Both the position numbers and the translations under genes were made by a program. This document shows positions 54,530 through 64,000 of a DNA stretch of 64,000 nucleotides, piece after piece (the stretch's first letter is position 1; every line of letters starts with the position of its first letter). Where the stretch lies: assembly GCF_014773225.1 (NCBI RefSeq), contig NZ_JACXAJ010000005.1, positions 1-64,000 on the forward strand. The letters are read 5' to 3'. The notes beneath the pieces were generated by a model, which searched no databases, was not told the origin of the DNA, and saw only the letters and a list, made by a program, of their open reading frames with translations. The stretch comes from Pontibacter aquaedesilientis. GTDB lineage: Bacteria > Bacteroidota > Bacteroidia > Cytophagales > Hymenobacteraceae.

Positions 54530-55147
54530 TTATTTATTGCCAACAGCTAAAGGCCGATCAGGCTTGTAGACGGCGTATAGCGTTCCCAGTTTTGAATTCA
54601 GCCCCATGATAGGGGTCGCCACTTTTATGCTGGTAGAGTCGGTTGTGTTCAGTACTGTGTCGTCTCCATTCAGCAAGCTTGCCTCGAAATGGTCGGCAAA
54701 GGATTCGCCTGTATACTTTTGGTTGGTCGCACTGATTACCTTGCCCTCGGCGTCAGTTACCAATATCAGTTCAAAGTTCTTCTCCTGCACAAACTGATAA
54801 AGGTATTGGTCCACCTGCTCCACATTGCCTGAGAGCATGGCTGTCCGCACCGCCCAGGAAAAGGGCATCATCAGGGTTTTCAGAAAATAGGCGGTATTGT
54901 TGGAGAGCCGTTGGTTTGCTCTTGTCACCATCTCTTCTTTTTCCTGTGCAGCTTGCTCCTGTGCTTCGCGTATTTGGTTATTTTTTGAATTGTTCAGGAT
55001 AAGCAGAATGACCAGTAAAGCGAGTATAAGTAGTACAGGAATATAAACGACTGGCTTCCTGATCATGCCCTGGAGGCTGTTTTCTCTGTAGTGCTCCTTC
55101 GGCGGTCTGCCTGTTTCGTAATCTGTTGGATGTTTTGGCCTTTCCAT
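54530..55147 (-). CDS. Membrane-anchored Cache-like sensor domain without output
   Basis: Not recognised as a named family. One span near residues 35-50 (VYIPVLLILALLVILLIL), an amphipathic coiled-coil (IREAQEQAAQEKEEMVTRANQRLSNN), then an extracytoplasmic alpha/beta domain with PAS/Cache-like order (FELILVTDAEGKVISATNQKYTG, VLNTTDSTSIKVATPIMG, GTLYAVYKPD). 205 residues end right after this domain, so no kinase, cyclase or methyl-accepting part is attached. It could be a cut-down sensor that works with a partner. The DNA shows no frameshift to explain a lost output. Confidence 0.6.
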   Translation of the reverse strand: MERPKHPTDYETGRPPKEHYRENSLQGMIRKPVVYIPVLLILALLVILLILNNSKNNQIREAQEQAAQEKEEMVTRANQRLSNNTAYFLKTLMMPFSWAVRTAMLSGNVEQVDQYLYQFVQEKNFELILVTDAEGKVISATNQKYTGESFADHFEASLLNGDDTVLNTTDSTSIKVATPIMGLNSKLGTLYAVYKPDRPLAVGNK

Positions 55148-55317
55148 GCGAATATTGATTTTGGTTTCTGTTTATTTCACCGGGCTCACTTCTCTCAAAA
55201 CTTTCTGTACCAACCTGACACGAAGCAACTTACCAGTTATTTACATTTATTTCTTCATACGATTATATTGCCAATACAGCTAACCTTCACGGTGCCAATC
55301 ACAGCGTCCTAAAAGCA

Positions 55318-55346
55318 AAAGGGCCGGGTAAGATACCCGGCCCTTT
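55318..55346 (-). terminator. Terminator of the giant surface protein gene
   Basis: Stem AAAGGGCCGGGTA / TACCCGGCCCTTT, 13 bp, with a 3-nt loop, 21 bp downstream of the stop, with U-rich minus-strand tail. Confidence 0.85.
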
Positions 55347-55366
55347 CAGCTTTAAACCCTAATAGT

Positions 55367-58300
55367 CTATTGTTTGAGCAATTTGAAATGATTGGTGAAG
55401 TCGCCCATACGGGTGGAGATGATGTAGATACCCCGTGGCAGATTCGGGTCTAGCACAAGTTTCTCTACGTTAGCCCCCTTCTCTACCTTGATGGTGCGCT
55501 GCAGCAACTGCTGGCCTGTGGCATTGGTCACCGTCACGAGCACGTCTCCCTTTCCTTCAGCGTCAATGCTGAGTTCCACTTCGGATTCGAACGGGTTTGG
55601 GTAGGCCTTCACTTTGTTCATGGTTACCTCGCCGAAGCTCACAGCCTTGGTGCTGAAGTACTCGAACTGACCGTCCAGATCTACCTGCTTGAGTCTGTAG
55701 TAACGCGTACCGTGTTTGCCGTTTTCCTTGTCTACGAAGGTATAGACCTGCTTGAGGCTAGTCGTTTGCACTTTCGACTCCACAAAGCCCAGGCTGCGGA
55801 AGTTTTTCGCATCGGTTGACACCTGCACCTCAAAGCCTTTGTTGTCCTGCTCGGAGGCCGTTGCCCACTCCATGGCCACGTCGTTGCCGCGCTTCATGGC
55901 TTTGAAGTAGATCAACTCTACCGGAAGCGGAACGATAGCTTCGGTGCTTAGAGAGAAGGCGCGATCAGCCAGCAGCGAATAGCAGGTACCCGGATTCTTA
56001 GGGATATCGCACCTGATAGAAACCTTTAGCGTACCCATAGGTTCTGTCATTTTATATTCAGTTCCACCGGTTTGCTTGAGCACCCAACCGCTTTCAGAGC
56101 CATCTCCCATGTACCACTCGATCGCGGAAACGTTGGCGTCATTGTTGTCCAGAATATTCGACTGCACTTTAAAGGTATACTTCTCCCCGGATTTCATATT
56201 CCTAGGATCCATCACCTGCACACCGTTTTCATCATAGATGAGTATGTCGCCGGTTGCTTGTATGACAGGGTTGATTGTCACCGTGCTGGTTTGTGTTACG
56301 CTCTCACAAGCCTGGCTGTCTGTTACCCGCACGGTATATTGCCCAGCTACAGTAGTTTCAAAGCTGGCAACGTTACCTGGATTAGCTACACCATTCGGCA
56401 CAACCCAACTATAGGTATAATTGCCTGAGCCATTGTTTGTCGTTGCTGTTACAGTCGCCGACATGCTTTCGCAGGCCGCAGGGCTGTTTACTGTGACTAC
56501 TGGCATTGGGTTAACTGTCAGCAGGGCTACCTCCGATGTTATAGGCGGGAAGCATGTACCCGCTACCAACACCGTGTAATTGCCTGCGGTCTGGTTGTTG
56601 GCTACCGGCACCGTGTAAGTGCTGGCTCTGGCCCCGGATATAGCAGCTCCGTTTCGATACCACTGGTAGGTAATGCCCGCACCCGTGGCAACCACACTAA
56701 AGCTTACGTTCTCTCTTCCCTCACAAACCGTAACCGATTCAGGATCTGCCGTGATCTGTGGCGCTGTATTCACGGTAAGAGCTGCCACTGCAGATGTTTC
56801 GCCAAGAGGGGAACATGTACCTTTTACAACAACTCTATAGTTGCCCGCATCGGCTGGCTGCACATTGTTCAAGGTTAGTATTCTGCTATTCGCACCACTA
56901 ATGTTAGCCCCGTTCTTCTGCCATTGGTATGTTAAGCCAGTTCCGACTGCATCTACGCTGAATGTGGCTGTTTCTCCGGCACATACAACATCTGCCACTG
57001 GCTGTGTTTGTATTTCCGGGGCGGTATCGACTGTGAGCAATGCACCCAGCGTCGTTACAGGAGTGCCACACGTCCCGGAAACTGTCACGGTATAGTTACC
57101 TGCGTCTGCCCGGTTCACATTGCTGATGGTATAGCTACTAGAGGTTGCACCTGTTATCGGGTCTCCGTTTTTACGCCACACATAGGACAGACCTGTGCCA
57201 GTGGCTCCTACACTAAAGGATGCCGACTGCCCCTCGCATACCGTTACCGGTTGAGGAGCCGCTGTGATGGCAGGAGGCGTATTCACGGTCAGCGCCACGG
57301 CATTAGAGGTTTGCGACGGCGAACAAGTGCCCGACACAATAACCCGATAGTTGCCTGCGTCAGAAGTCTGCACACTGGTCAGAGTTAGTGTATTGCTTGT
57401 TGCACCGGTAATGTTGCCCCCGTTTTTCTGCCACTGATACGTTACACCCGTGCCTGAAGCGGCTACACTAAAACTGGCGGTTCCGCCCACACAGGCCTGC
57501 GCAGCAGTGGGCTGCGTCGTAATCGCTGGCAGGGTATTGATGATAAGAGTAGCTACTGAGGAGGTCAGTATGCCACAGTTTCCAGTTGCTCTTACCGTGT
57601 AGTCGCCGGCATCGCCTGCCACGGCATTGCTGATGGTATAGGAGGAGCCGGTGGCCCCGTTAATGGCCACACCATTTTTCAACCATTGGTAGGTGACATT
57701 GGTACCGGTGGCGGTGGCATTAAAGGTATGGCTTGCGCCTGGGCATATTGCACCACCCACAGGCTGCACCGTCATGACAGTAACCGGGTTAATGGTGAGC
57801 TGCGCATTGACTGATGTAACAGGCGATGGACAAACACCACTCACAATTACATAGTAGTTACCGGCGTCACCTGCTTGCGCATTGTCAAAGGTCAACGTAG
57901 CTGTAGTAGCGCCTGAGATTCTTCCATTGTTTGCCACAGCTGTACCATTACCAGTTGTAGATGAACCCGGGCGCTTGTACCACTGGTAGGTAAGACCTGT
58001 TCCTGTGGCTCCTACCGTCAGCGTGGCTGTCGAGTTCGCGCAGAAGGCTCGGTCAGATGGCTGCGTGGCAATGACTGGTGGCTGGTTCACCACCATGGTG
58101 ACGAAGCTTCCCTGGTCTCCGGAGGTCAGACATTTTACCACATCTGTCTGGAAGTGGATAGAAATCACATCCCCGTTTTCTATCATACCCGGAGCCACAT
58201 TATACTCATACACAGCTGGGCTGGAGCCAGGAACAGGTTGTGTAACCGGCTGACCCGGATTCAGGACCACAGGAGGTTCCTCTGCAGGAGAGTTCGCTTT

Positions 58301-61300
58301 TTTGATGTAGAAGTACAGTTCCAGGTTGACGTTCGAGAAGTTGAAATTCACGTTTGGAGTTGCTGTTAGCTTGGTGCCTTGCCCTGCGCAAATAGGGTTA
58401 GTTGCCGTAAGCGTGAAGCTGTAGTTTGCTGGGGTACTTATCCATAGGCTGTTGGACCGCAGGGCAGCTGAACTTCCTGTACAGTATAATGGATTCTTAG
58501 GTGTTGCCAAGACCCAAAACTCATCAGTAGCAGACAAACCTGCCTGTCTTGTAGTCACCCTGTCATTACCCAGCGCAGTGCCATTTTTGTACCACTGATA
58601 GTCGAACAAGTTACTTGAGCTCTTGTCCACGTCATCCGGGTTCATGATCAAACTGGCGGGTGCGGGCTGCAGCTTGCCGTTTGCATCCAGTGGTAACACT
58701 CCTACAAAAGGCTGCCAGTATCTAAACGCTTCATCTCTTCTGAGCGCATTGGGTTCTGTAAACCATTCGTTGTAGCTTGGGTGTCTTGTATCTGTTACAG
58801 GCACCACAATAACATCCCGATAAACAATAGCTCTATACTCTGTATTCTGGCCTTTACAGATCGGGAAAGGCGTGGCAAAGTTTACAGCGGTATAGGTAGT
58901 TTTCTTAAGTGTAACTGACTTGTCAGCGGTAGAGGTACAGGCGTTTCCTCCACTACCTGACGTCACCGTATAGCGAATGGTAATGGTTTTCTCGTCAGCG
59001 GTGCCAAGTGCTGTGCATGGGTTGAGCACACCTCCAGAACTCATGCCGCTAGTGCCCGCAGGCGAAGCAATCGAGAATGATCCGCCTGTGGTTCCGGTAG
59101 GTGTAAGGGTAATATTACCGCTAGCAGAATATATGGTCTGCCCTTCAGTTACTCCTGTGAAGGAAGCCACCGGAGTAGGATTAACCCGGACTACCACCTC
59201 CTGTGTGTTGGGAGGACAACCATTGGCTGTCATTGTGATGCTGTATGTGACATTTGTAAAGCTGGAGCTGGTGCTGGTCAGCGTTTCGTTAATTGTAGGT
59301 GTCGAGCCGCTGGACGTAGCACCTCCATTAATGGCTGCATTTGCTTGTCGCACCCAGCTGAAAGTCGTGTTCGCCGTGGCACTGGTGGCCGTGTAGCTGA
59401 AGATGTTCCCGCTACAGATAGCCGCCGGTGTGAGTGTGCTGCTCAGTTTAGGGGTCGGGTTGACGCGCACCACCACATCCTGTATGTTGGTGCAGCCGTT
59501 GGCTGTCAAGGTATAGCGGTAAGTCACGTTCGCTGGTGCAGTGCCTGAGTTGGTCAGCACTTGGTTGCCCGTGCCAGCCGCAGTGCCGCTGGCCGCGCCG
59601 GTGGCTGTGACGCCCGTCGGCAGCGTCTGCCGCGCCCAGCTGAAGGTGGTATTCAACGTGGCGCTGGAGGCCGTGTAACTGAAGGTATCCCCGCTACAGA
59701 TAGCTGCCGGCGTGAGCGTGCTGCTCAGCACAGGCGTTGGGTTCACCGTCACCACCACGTCCTGCGTGTTGGTGCAGCCGTTGGCTGTCAAGGTATAGCG
59801 GTAAGTCACGTTCGCCGGTGCAGTGCCTGAGTTGGTCAGCACTTGGTTGCCCGTGCCAGCCGCAGTGCCGCTGGCCGCGCCGGTGGCTGTGACGCCCGTC
59901 GGCAGCGTCTGCCGCGCCCAGCTGAAGGTGGTGGTCGCCGTGGCGCTGGTGGCCGTGTAGCTGAAGGTGACCCCGCTGCAGATGGCCGGCGTGAGCGTGC
60001 TGTTCAGCACAGGCGTTGGGTTGACGCGCACTACTACATCTTGGGTGTTGGTGCAACCGTTGGCTGTCAAGGTATAGGTATAGGTCACGTTCACCGGGGC
60101 TGCTGTGGTGTTGGTTAGCGCATGGCTCACACTGGCCGTCGAGCCCGAGGACGGGGCCGTGGTCGTGATGCCCGCGGCAGACTGGCGCACCCAGCTGAAA
60201 GTGGTGCCCGATGTGGCGCTGGTGGCCGTGTAATCGAAGTTAGTGCCGCTGCAGATGGCTGCTGGCGTGCGGTTACTGCTCAGTACCAGTTCCGGTCTAA
60301 CAGTTACTGTTACTTCATCGCTTGTGCTAACGCACTGCCCTACACTTGCCAGTCGTCTATAAACCGTTGTTTCAGTAAGATTGCCAGGCGTATAGTTCTC
60401 ACCTGTTCCGCCTGTAGCCACATTGGCAAAGGCAGCGCTCCCGGTTTTAAATTGCCACTGATAAAGCACAGCCTCACCAGGTATATCCGAAGTAGCTGGG
60501 CTGCCATCCAATTCTTCTGGCGTGGCACCGTAGCATATGGTCTGGGTTCCACTGATGATGTTGTTGTCTACAACGGTCGAGCCGACATTGATTGTTGAGG
60601 AAGTGCTTATACAGCCGTTTCCGTCTGTCACTTCAACATAGTAATTGCCGGTTTGATCGACGTCAAATAAACGTGCAAGACCTACAGGATTTGTATTCCC
60701 CACTCTATACCATGTATAGCTATAGTTTGACCCAGTCTTGGCTGACAGTGTAATTACATCACCCGGGCAGAAATAGGTTTGGGTACCCTGCTCTATCTCT
60801 GCTACTGGAGGTGCCGTAACGGTAACAGATACAGTACCAGATACGCTGGTACAATAGCCCGATGTAACCGTACGTCTGTAAAGAGTGGTCGTGTTAGTTG
60901 TAACTGTTTTGGGAGTCGGGGTATAATCTGCTTCGTTGTTAGTGCCTTCTGCTGCAGTCCAGGAGCTGGCTGACCCTGTCGGACTCTGCTCCCACAGGTA
61001 GGTAACATCCCCAGCCTGACCTCCAGAGAAAGTTCCTGTCAGTTTGCTGATCGTAGCACCCGAACATACGCTTCCACCGCCTGAAATCGTGTTGACGATG
61101 GTAGGTGTTACCTCAACGGCAACAGGATCGCTTGTATTCGTACAACCACCGCCCGCTATCGTTCTTCTATAGTATGTCGTGCCACCCGAAGCTGTGGAAG
61201 GTGAATAATTCGCCAAATTGTTGGTGCCTGCAGCGGCTGTCCAGTTGCCTGTGCCTGAAGGGCTCTGCTCCCACAGATAGGAAATGCTCGCACTGCCTCC

Positions 61301-63037
61301 GCCTGTCACAGTTCCTCCTACAAGTGAAGCCGTAGCATTCTGGCAGTAGTTCAGGGTGCCAGAGATAGCGCCCTGCCCAAGCGTAGGCGTCACAGTGATG
61401 TTAACAGCCTCCGACTGTTTGGAGCAACCTTCAGCTGAAGTGACAGTAACGCGGTAACTACCCGTTGCATTGGCGGTATAGGTGCTTGAAGTACCTACTT
61501 CTGTAGAACCATTGAACCACTGGTAGGTATAGCCTGTGCCGGTAGTTGCCGAAAGTACCAGTTCGCTACCTTCACAGAAAGTTGTTGCGCCTGTGTATGT
61601 TATCTCAGCATTAGGTGTCTGGTTGACGGTTATATCTCTTGAGGTGCTTGTTCTAACACCACAGGCGTTTGTTGCAGTAACCGTTATTCTAACAGGAGCT
61701 ACCGGCGCTGTTGCATTAAATGCTATGCTAGCAGAGTTAGCCGAAGACGAAGCAATGGTAGCACCTTCGCCAATCTGCCATAGGTAACTAGTAAATCCTG
61801 TAGGAACAGTGTAAGTCAGCGTTTGTCCTGAGCATGCTGTTGAGTTGCCGGAGATGGTTGCGTTTGCAAAGTTTGGCCTTATCGTTAATGTTTGACCATC
61901 TGAAACCTTACTGTCTGGAGGGCCGGGGTTCAGGACTGTAATCGTTCTGGTGCCAGCTGTCTGCACATCGGCAGCAGTCAGGCTAACCGTCAATTGGTTG
62001 GCATTGTTGAAAACCGTTGTTCTAGATGTTCCATCTACCCGCGCTACTGCATTTCGGTCGAAGTTTGATCCGGACAAGACCAATGTCTGCGCTCCAGAGC
62101 CCTCGGTAATACAAGCTGTAATGGCATTAAGTGTAGGTGTTACACTGTTGATATTGAATGCATTGCTTGCAACAGATGTAAAACCACTACTAGAGGCCAC
62201 TAAAGTATAGCCAGTGCCTGCTGCATTGATACTGAGGCCTGAAAATGTAGCAACACCGCTTACTGCATTGACTGTTGTTGTGCCACTTAGTGTACCGTTG
62301 CTTCCTACTGGGTTATTTCCGATCGCGATAGAAACCGACGCCGTTGATCCAGAGCCTGTCGTAACTATGTTGCCAAACTGGTCTTGGAATCTAACAGCAG
62401 GTGCAATTGATGTGTAAATGTCAGTGTTGGTAGGCTGTTGGGTAAAGACTATTTGCCTGGCAGCACCGTGGGTCATTGTAAGATTAGCTACTGCTGTATT
62501 TAACCCTAAGCCGGCTATGTTTGGATTTCCTTCTATAAAAACACTACTCGTTGACGGCAACGCCACAGCACCAGATATAGGCTGTACTTCAATCCCGCTA
62601 ATAGTTACAACATCTATGCTATTACTATTAGAAATTCCACTCAATGAAAAGGTCAGGGTTTTCCGGTCGGGAGAGAGCACTGGCCGGAAAGCAGTCGTTG
62701 GAATATTCCCTCCCGGACTAGCTACAAATGCTACAGTTGTCTGACTATTGGAGTTGAATTGCCAATTGCCCGAAGTTTTAATTATAAAGTTATAGCTGCC
62801 ATTGTTAAAATCTTTACCATTCTGTTCTCTGATAACTACATTACCTATTGAAACATAAGATGGTGAAATAGCATTAGCTGCCTGATCCACTGTGGCACTT
62901 CTATCAACTGCCGTAATAGGCTGTATATCTGCGTACAAATACAGAGAACCAGCCAGAATCATCAGGCTGGTGAGGGCGATTAAAAACTTTTTAGATTGAA
63001 TGAGACCATTAATCAATTGCGTAAAATTCTTTTTCAT
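55367..63037 (-). CDS. Giant Ig/PKD-repeat surface protein with type IX secretion sorting domain
   Basis: Exported multi-domain protein of about 2556 residues from the Met at 63037 (MKKNFTQLINGLIQSKKFLIALTS); the ORF Met at 63070 would add 11 residues. Domains from the N-terminus: signal peptide, a TIG/IPT-like domain coded near 61930-62150, several Ser/Thr/Gly-rich beta domains, four PKD-like repeats (each starting with a TPxxICSG pattern) coded near 59200-60300, a unique segment at 58100-58900, six Ig-like repeats coded at 56500-58080 (each with a QWxKNG/RNG turn), and a C-terminal type A T9SS sorting domain (AYPNPFESEVELSI ... NLPRGIYIISTR ... HFKLLKQ). Likely an adhesin or surface matrix protein. 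Two of its repeats are almost identical in DNA. Confidence 0.9.
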   Translation of the reverse strand: MKKNFTQLINGLIQSKKFLIALTSLMILAGSLYLYADIQPITAVDRSATVDQAANAISPSYVSIGNVVIREQNGKDFNNGSYNFIIKTSGNWQFNSNSQTTVAFVASPGGNIPTTAFRPVLSPDRKTLTFSLSGISNSNSIDVVTISGIEVQPISGAVALPSTSSVFIEGNPNIAGLGLNTAVANLTMTHGAARQIVFTQQPTNTDIYTSIAPAVRFQDQFGNIVTTGSGSTASVSIAIGNNPVGSNGTLSGTTTVNAVSGVATFSGLSINAAGTGYTLVASSSGFTSVASNAFNINSVTPTLNAITACITEGSGAQTLVLSGSNFDRNAVARVDGTSRTTVFNNANQLTVSLTAADVQTAGTRTITVLNPGPPDSKVSDGQTLTIRPNFANATISGNSTACSGQTLTYTVPTGFTSYLWQIGEGATIASSSANSASIAFNATAPVAPVRITVTATNACGVRTSTSRDITVNQTPNAEITYTGATTFCEGSELVLSATTGTGYTYQWFNGSTEVGTSSTYTANATGSYRVTVTSAEGCSKQSEAVNITVTPTLGQGAISGTLNYCQNATASLVGGTVTGGGSASISYLWEQSPSGTGNWTAAAGTNNLANYSPSTASGGTTYYRRTIAGGGCTNTSDPVAVEVTPTIVNTISGGGSVCSGATISKLTGTFSGGQAGDVTYLWEQSPTGSASSWTAAEGTNNEADYTPTPKTVTTNTTTLYRRTVTSGYCTSVSGTVSVTVTAPPVAEIEQGTQTYFCPGDVITLSAKTGSNYSYTWYRVGNTNPVGLARLFDVDQTGNYYVEVTDGNGCISTSSTINVGSTVVDNNIISGTQTICYGATPEELDGSPATSDIPGEAVLYQWQFKTGSAAFANVATGGTGENYTPGNLTETTVYRRLASVGQCVSTSDEVTVTVRPELVLSSNRTPAAICSGTNFDYTATSATSGTTFSWVRQSAAGITTTAPSSGSTASVSHALTNTTAAPVNVTYTYTLTANGCTNTQDVVVRVNPTPVLNSTLTPAICSGVTFSYTATSATATTTFSWARQTLPTGVTATGAASGTAAGTGNQVLTNSGTAPANVTYRYTLTANGCTNTQDVVVTVNPTPVLSSTLTPAAICSGDTFSYTASSATLNTTFSWARQTLPTGVTATGAASGTAAGTGNQVLTNSGTAPANVTYRYTLTANGCTNIQDVVVRVNPTPKLSSTLTPAAICSGNIFSYTATSATANTTFSWVRQANAAINGGATSSGSTPTINETLTSTSSSFTNVTYSITMTANGCPPNTQEVVVRVNPTPVASFTGVTEGQTIYSASGNITLTPTGTTGGSFSIASPAGTSGMSSGGVLNPCTALGTADEKTITIRYTVTSGSGGNACTSTADKSVTLKKTTYTAVNFATPFPICKGQNTEYRAIVYRDVIVVPVTDTRHPSYNEWFTEPNALRRDEAFRYWQPFVGVLPLDANGKLQPAPASLIMNPDDVDKSSSNLFDYQWYKNGTALGNDRVTTRQAGLSATDEFWVLATPKNPLYCTGSSAALRSNSLWISTPANYSFTLTATNPICAGQGTKLTATPNVNFNFSNVNLELYFYIKKANSPAEEPPVVLNPGQPVTQPVPGSSPAVYEYNVAPGMIENGDVISIHFQTDVVKCLTSGDQGSFVTMVVNQPPVIATQPSDRAFCANSTATLTVGATGTGLTYQWYKRPGSSTTGNGTAVANNGRISGATTATLTFDNAQAGDAGNYYVIVSGVCPSPVTSVNAQLTINPVTVMTVQPVGGAICPGASHTFNATATGTNVTYQWLKNGVAINGATGSSYTISNAVAGDAGDYTVRATGNCGILTSSVATLIINTLPAITTQPTAAQACVGGTASFSVAASGTGVTYQWQKNGGNITGATSNTLTLTSVQTSDAGNYRVIVSGTCSPSQTSNAVALTVNTPPAITAAPQPVTVCEGQSASFSVGATGTGLSYVWRKNGDPITGATSSSYTISNVNRADAGNYTVTVSGTCGTPVTTLGALLTVDTAPEIQTQPVADVVCAGETATFSVDAVGTGLTYQWQKNGANISGANSRILTLNNVQPADAGNYRVVVKGTCSPLGETSAVAALTVNTAPQITADPESVTVCEGRENVSFSVVATGAGITYQWYRNGAAISGARASTYTVPVANNQTAGNYTVLVAGTCFPPITSEVALLTVNPMPVVTVNSPAACESMSATVTATTNNGSGNYTYSWVVPNGVANPGNVASFETTVAGQYTVRVTDSQACESVTQTSTVTINPVIQATGDILIYDENGVQVMDPRNMKSGEKYTFKVQSNILDNNDANVSAIEWYMGDGSESGWVLKQTGGTEYKMTEPMGTLKVSIRCDIPKNPGTCYSLLADRAFSLSTEAIVPLPVELIYFKAMKRGNDVAMEWATASEQDNKGFEVQVSTDAKNFRSLGFVESKVQTTSLKQVYTFVDKENGKHGTRYYRLKQVDLDGQFEYFSTKAVSFGEVTMNKVKAYPNPFESEVELSIDAEGKGDVLVTVTNATGQQLLQRTIKVEKGANVEKLVLDPNLPRGIYIISTRMGDFTNHFKLLKQ
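59486..59932 (-). repeat. Near-identical tandem 282-bp repeats inside the giant gene
   Basis: Positions 59486-59650 and 59768-59932 match over 165 bp with one difference that I could see (T at 59534 against C at 59816). The period is 282 bp (94 codons). A third, more diverged copy starts near 60048. Codes for the PKD-like domains. Confidence 0.9.
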
Positions 63038-63070
63038 ACACTGTAGGGTTAAGATGGGATTCGGGCGCAC

Positions 63071-63866
63071 GCTATTAGGGTTTGTGTGCTTGTTTTCCGT
63101 TTCAAAAAGGCAAAAGGAGTCATGCGAAGGCTCAAAGGGAGCTTCGGGGAGGAGTTAAGCCTTTGGTTCGGGCTTCAAATCAAAAAAGCAGCTAACTGAC
63201 ACCTATAAGGCACAGACTGCCAGGCTTTATTAGTCTGGAGGATAGAAAGGAGAACCGTCATAACAGACCTGTGCAAGTCGAAAAAGGCTGGCTCGTTCTT
63301 CCTTATGGCTGTAAGTCGACATATCGGCTAAAAGTCTCACGTTATATATGACTGCAACTGTATACTTCCTAGCCTATAATTACCTTTAATAAGTATAAAA
63401 GTTTCATACTTAAGGTATAATCTTATTAAATTATTATAAATTATTATACTTTATTTCATAATTATCACACAAAGTATTGCATCCAACCAATATAAAATTA
63501 TCCCTGTATAATTTCTAACATGCCACCCGATTAGGCCTTATATTGCTATGTGCCTATGTTTTAAGGTAAAATGATTCTGAGACCCGAATTCAAAATTGCA
63601 CTGAATAACCACTTGTTTCACAGCCTGTCAGCTTTTTGACCTTGTGTTTTATTAAGAGAAAATACCATCCCATTTTGCCTTGTGCTGTTACCAGGCAGAC
63701 ACAATTTCATTGGCTAACCTGCTTCACGAAAGCCGCTTACCAACCGTTTTGGAGAAGCTCTTATACACCTGCTAAGTAGCGTGTTAACTTACTCCAATAA
63801 CCTGTTTCAAATTGTTGCAGCAACCCGGGTATTTACTTACTTTTAGGTTTCTATATCTGTGCCATT
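63071..63866. other. Long AT-rich intergenic region before the PepSY gene
   Basis: About 800 bp without a gene. The right part (63380-63560) is very AT-rich, with a small AAGTAT/ATACTT stem at 63391-63411. I could not find a consensus promoter for either the giant gene (minus) or the PepSY gene (plus); TATATCTG at 63852-63859 is one mismatch from the -7 element. Confidence 0.4.
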
Positions 63867-64000
63867 ATGAAAAGGAAAACTCATCTTCGGGTTCGCAAGA
63901 CCCATCGCTACCTGGGACTGATCACAGGTATACAGTTCGTTATGTGGACCATTGGCGGACTCTATTTCAGCTGGAGCGATATGGATGAGATACACGGCGA
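63867..64000 (+). CDS. PepSY domain-containing membrane protein (partial, N-terminus)
   Basis: Only the first 44 codons lie in the window; the gene runs out on the right. The translation starts MKRKTHLRVRKTHRYLGLI, continues through one hydrophobic segment (GLITGIQFVMWTIGGLYF) and ends in SWSDMDEIHG. The HRYLGLITGIQFVMWTIGGLYFSW pattern is the usual N-terminal span of PepSY-associated membrane proteins of Bacteroidota, often linked to iron uptake and reductases. The ATG at 63867 is the only reasonable start. Domains beyond the first span cannot be seen. Confidence 0.7.
   Translation, partial: MKRKTHLRVRKTHRYLGLITGIQFVMWTIGGLYFSWSDMDEIHG

Overview
The window is a piece of chromosome from a member of the Bacteroidota, most likely a Cytophagales/Hymenobacteraceae bacterium of the Pontibacter or Rufibacter kind. 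Supporting signs are promoters of the Bacteroidota type (TTG/TTTG, 19 nt, TAnnTTTG), a type IX secretion sorting domain on a giant surface protein, an alternative complex III plus cytochrome oxidase cluster, a GSCFA protein and a TIGR02117 protein. The genus is inference. No plasmid, phage, insertion sequence or CRISPR array is visible.

Layout. Positions 1-880 hold no gene but five tandem minus-strand promoters of rRNA-operon type; the rRNA operon itself probably lies just left of the window. A minus-strand operon follows: RSH (p)ppGpp enzyme, Fur-family regulator, STAS protein, PurA (5489 to 1107). Next come tRNA-Leu(UAG), trigger factor, ClpP and ClpX on the plus strand (5737-9593), a protein-quality group. 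On the minus strand are a B12/iron-type ABC uptake pair, QueD and LpxB (13294 to 9720). HldD (LPS heptose) is on the plus strand at 13346. At 14420-16020 a short AT-rich island carries three small orphan genes separated by hairpins bounded by AAC and GTT, resembling integron attC cassettes without an integrase. Then come a large NtrY-like histidine kinase and a 1160-residue secreted/outer-membrane protein joined by an ATGA overlap (23299 to 16113).

The centre (40123 to 23692) is one 16.4 kb minus-strand respiratory cluster: actABCDEF (alternative complex III, quinol to cytochrome c), cytochrome oxidase subunits II, I, III, III-like and IV, heme A and heme O synthases, a Sco copper chaperone, a CtaM-like DUF420 protein and a small CxxC membrane protein of unknown role. 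A near-perfect promoter precedes actA. It encodes an entire quinol-to-oxygen branch together with its cofactor assembly factors.

The right third has rpsF-rpsR-rplI (with Shine-Dalgarno sequences before rpsR and rplI, notable in this phylum), GSCFA protein, a YyaL-type thioredoxin-fold protein, PriA, a small membrane protein, an SLC13 transporter, a DinB protein, an M14 peptidase, a TIGR02117 protein, an orphan membrane sensor domain, a 2556-residue Ig/PKD-repeat surface protein with a T9SS tail, and the start of a PepSY membrane protein at the right edge.

Two signals are not explained by ordinary annotation. The word AGGTATA/TATACCT occurs about 80-85 times by eye, roughly ten times chance, in genes and between them on both strands. 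The attC-like cassette island at 14.4-16.0 kb is the second. Neither could be tested computationally here.
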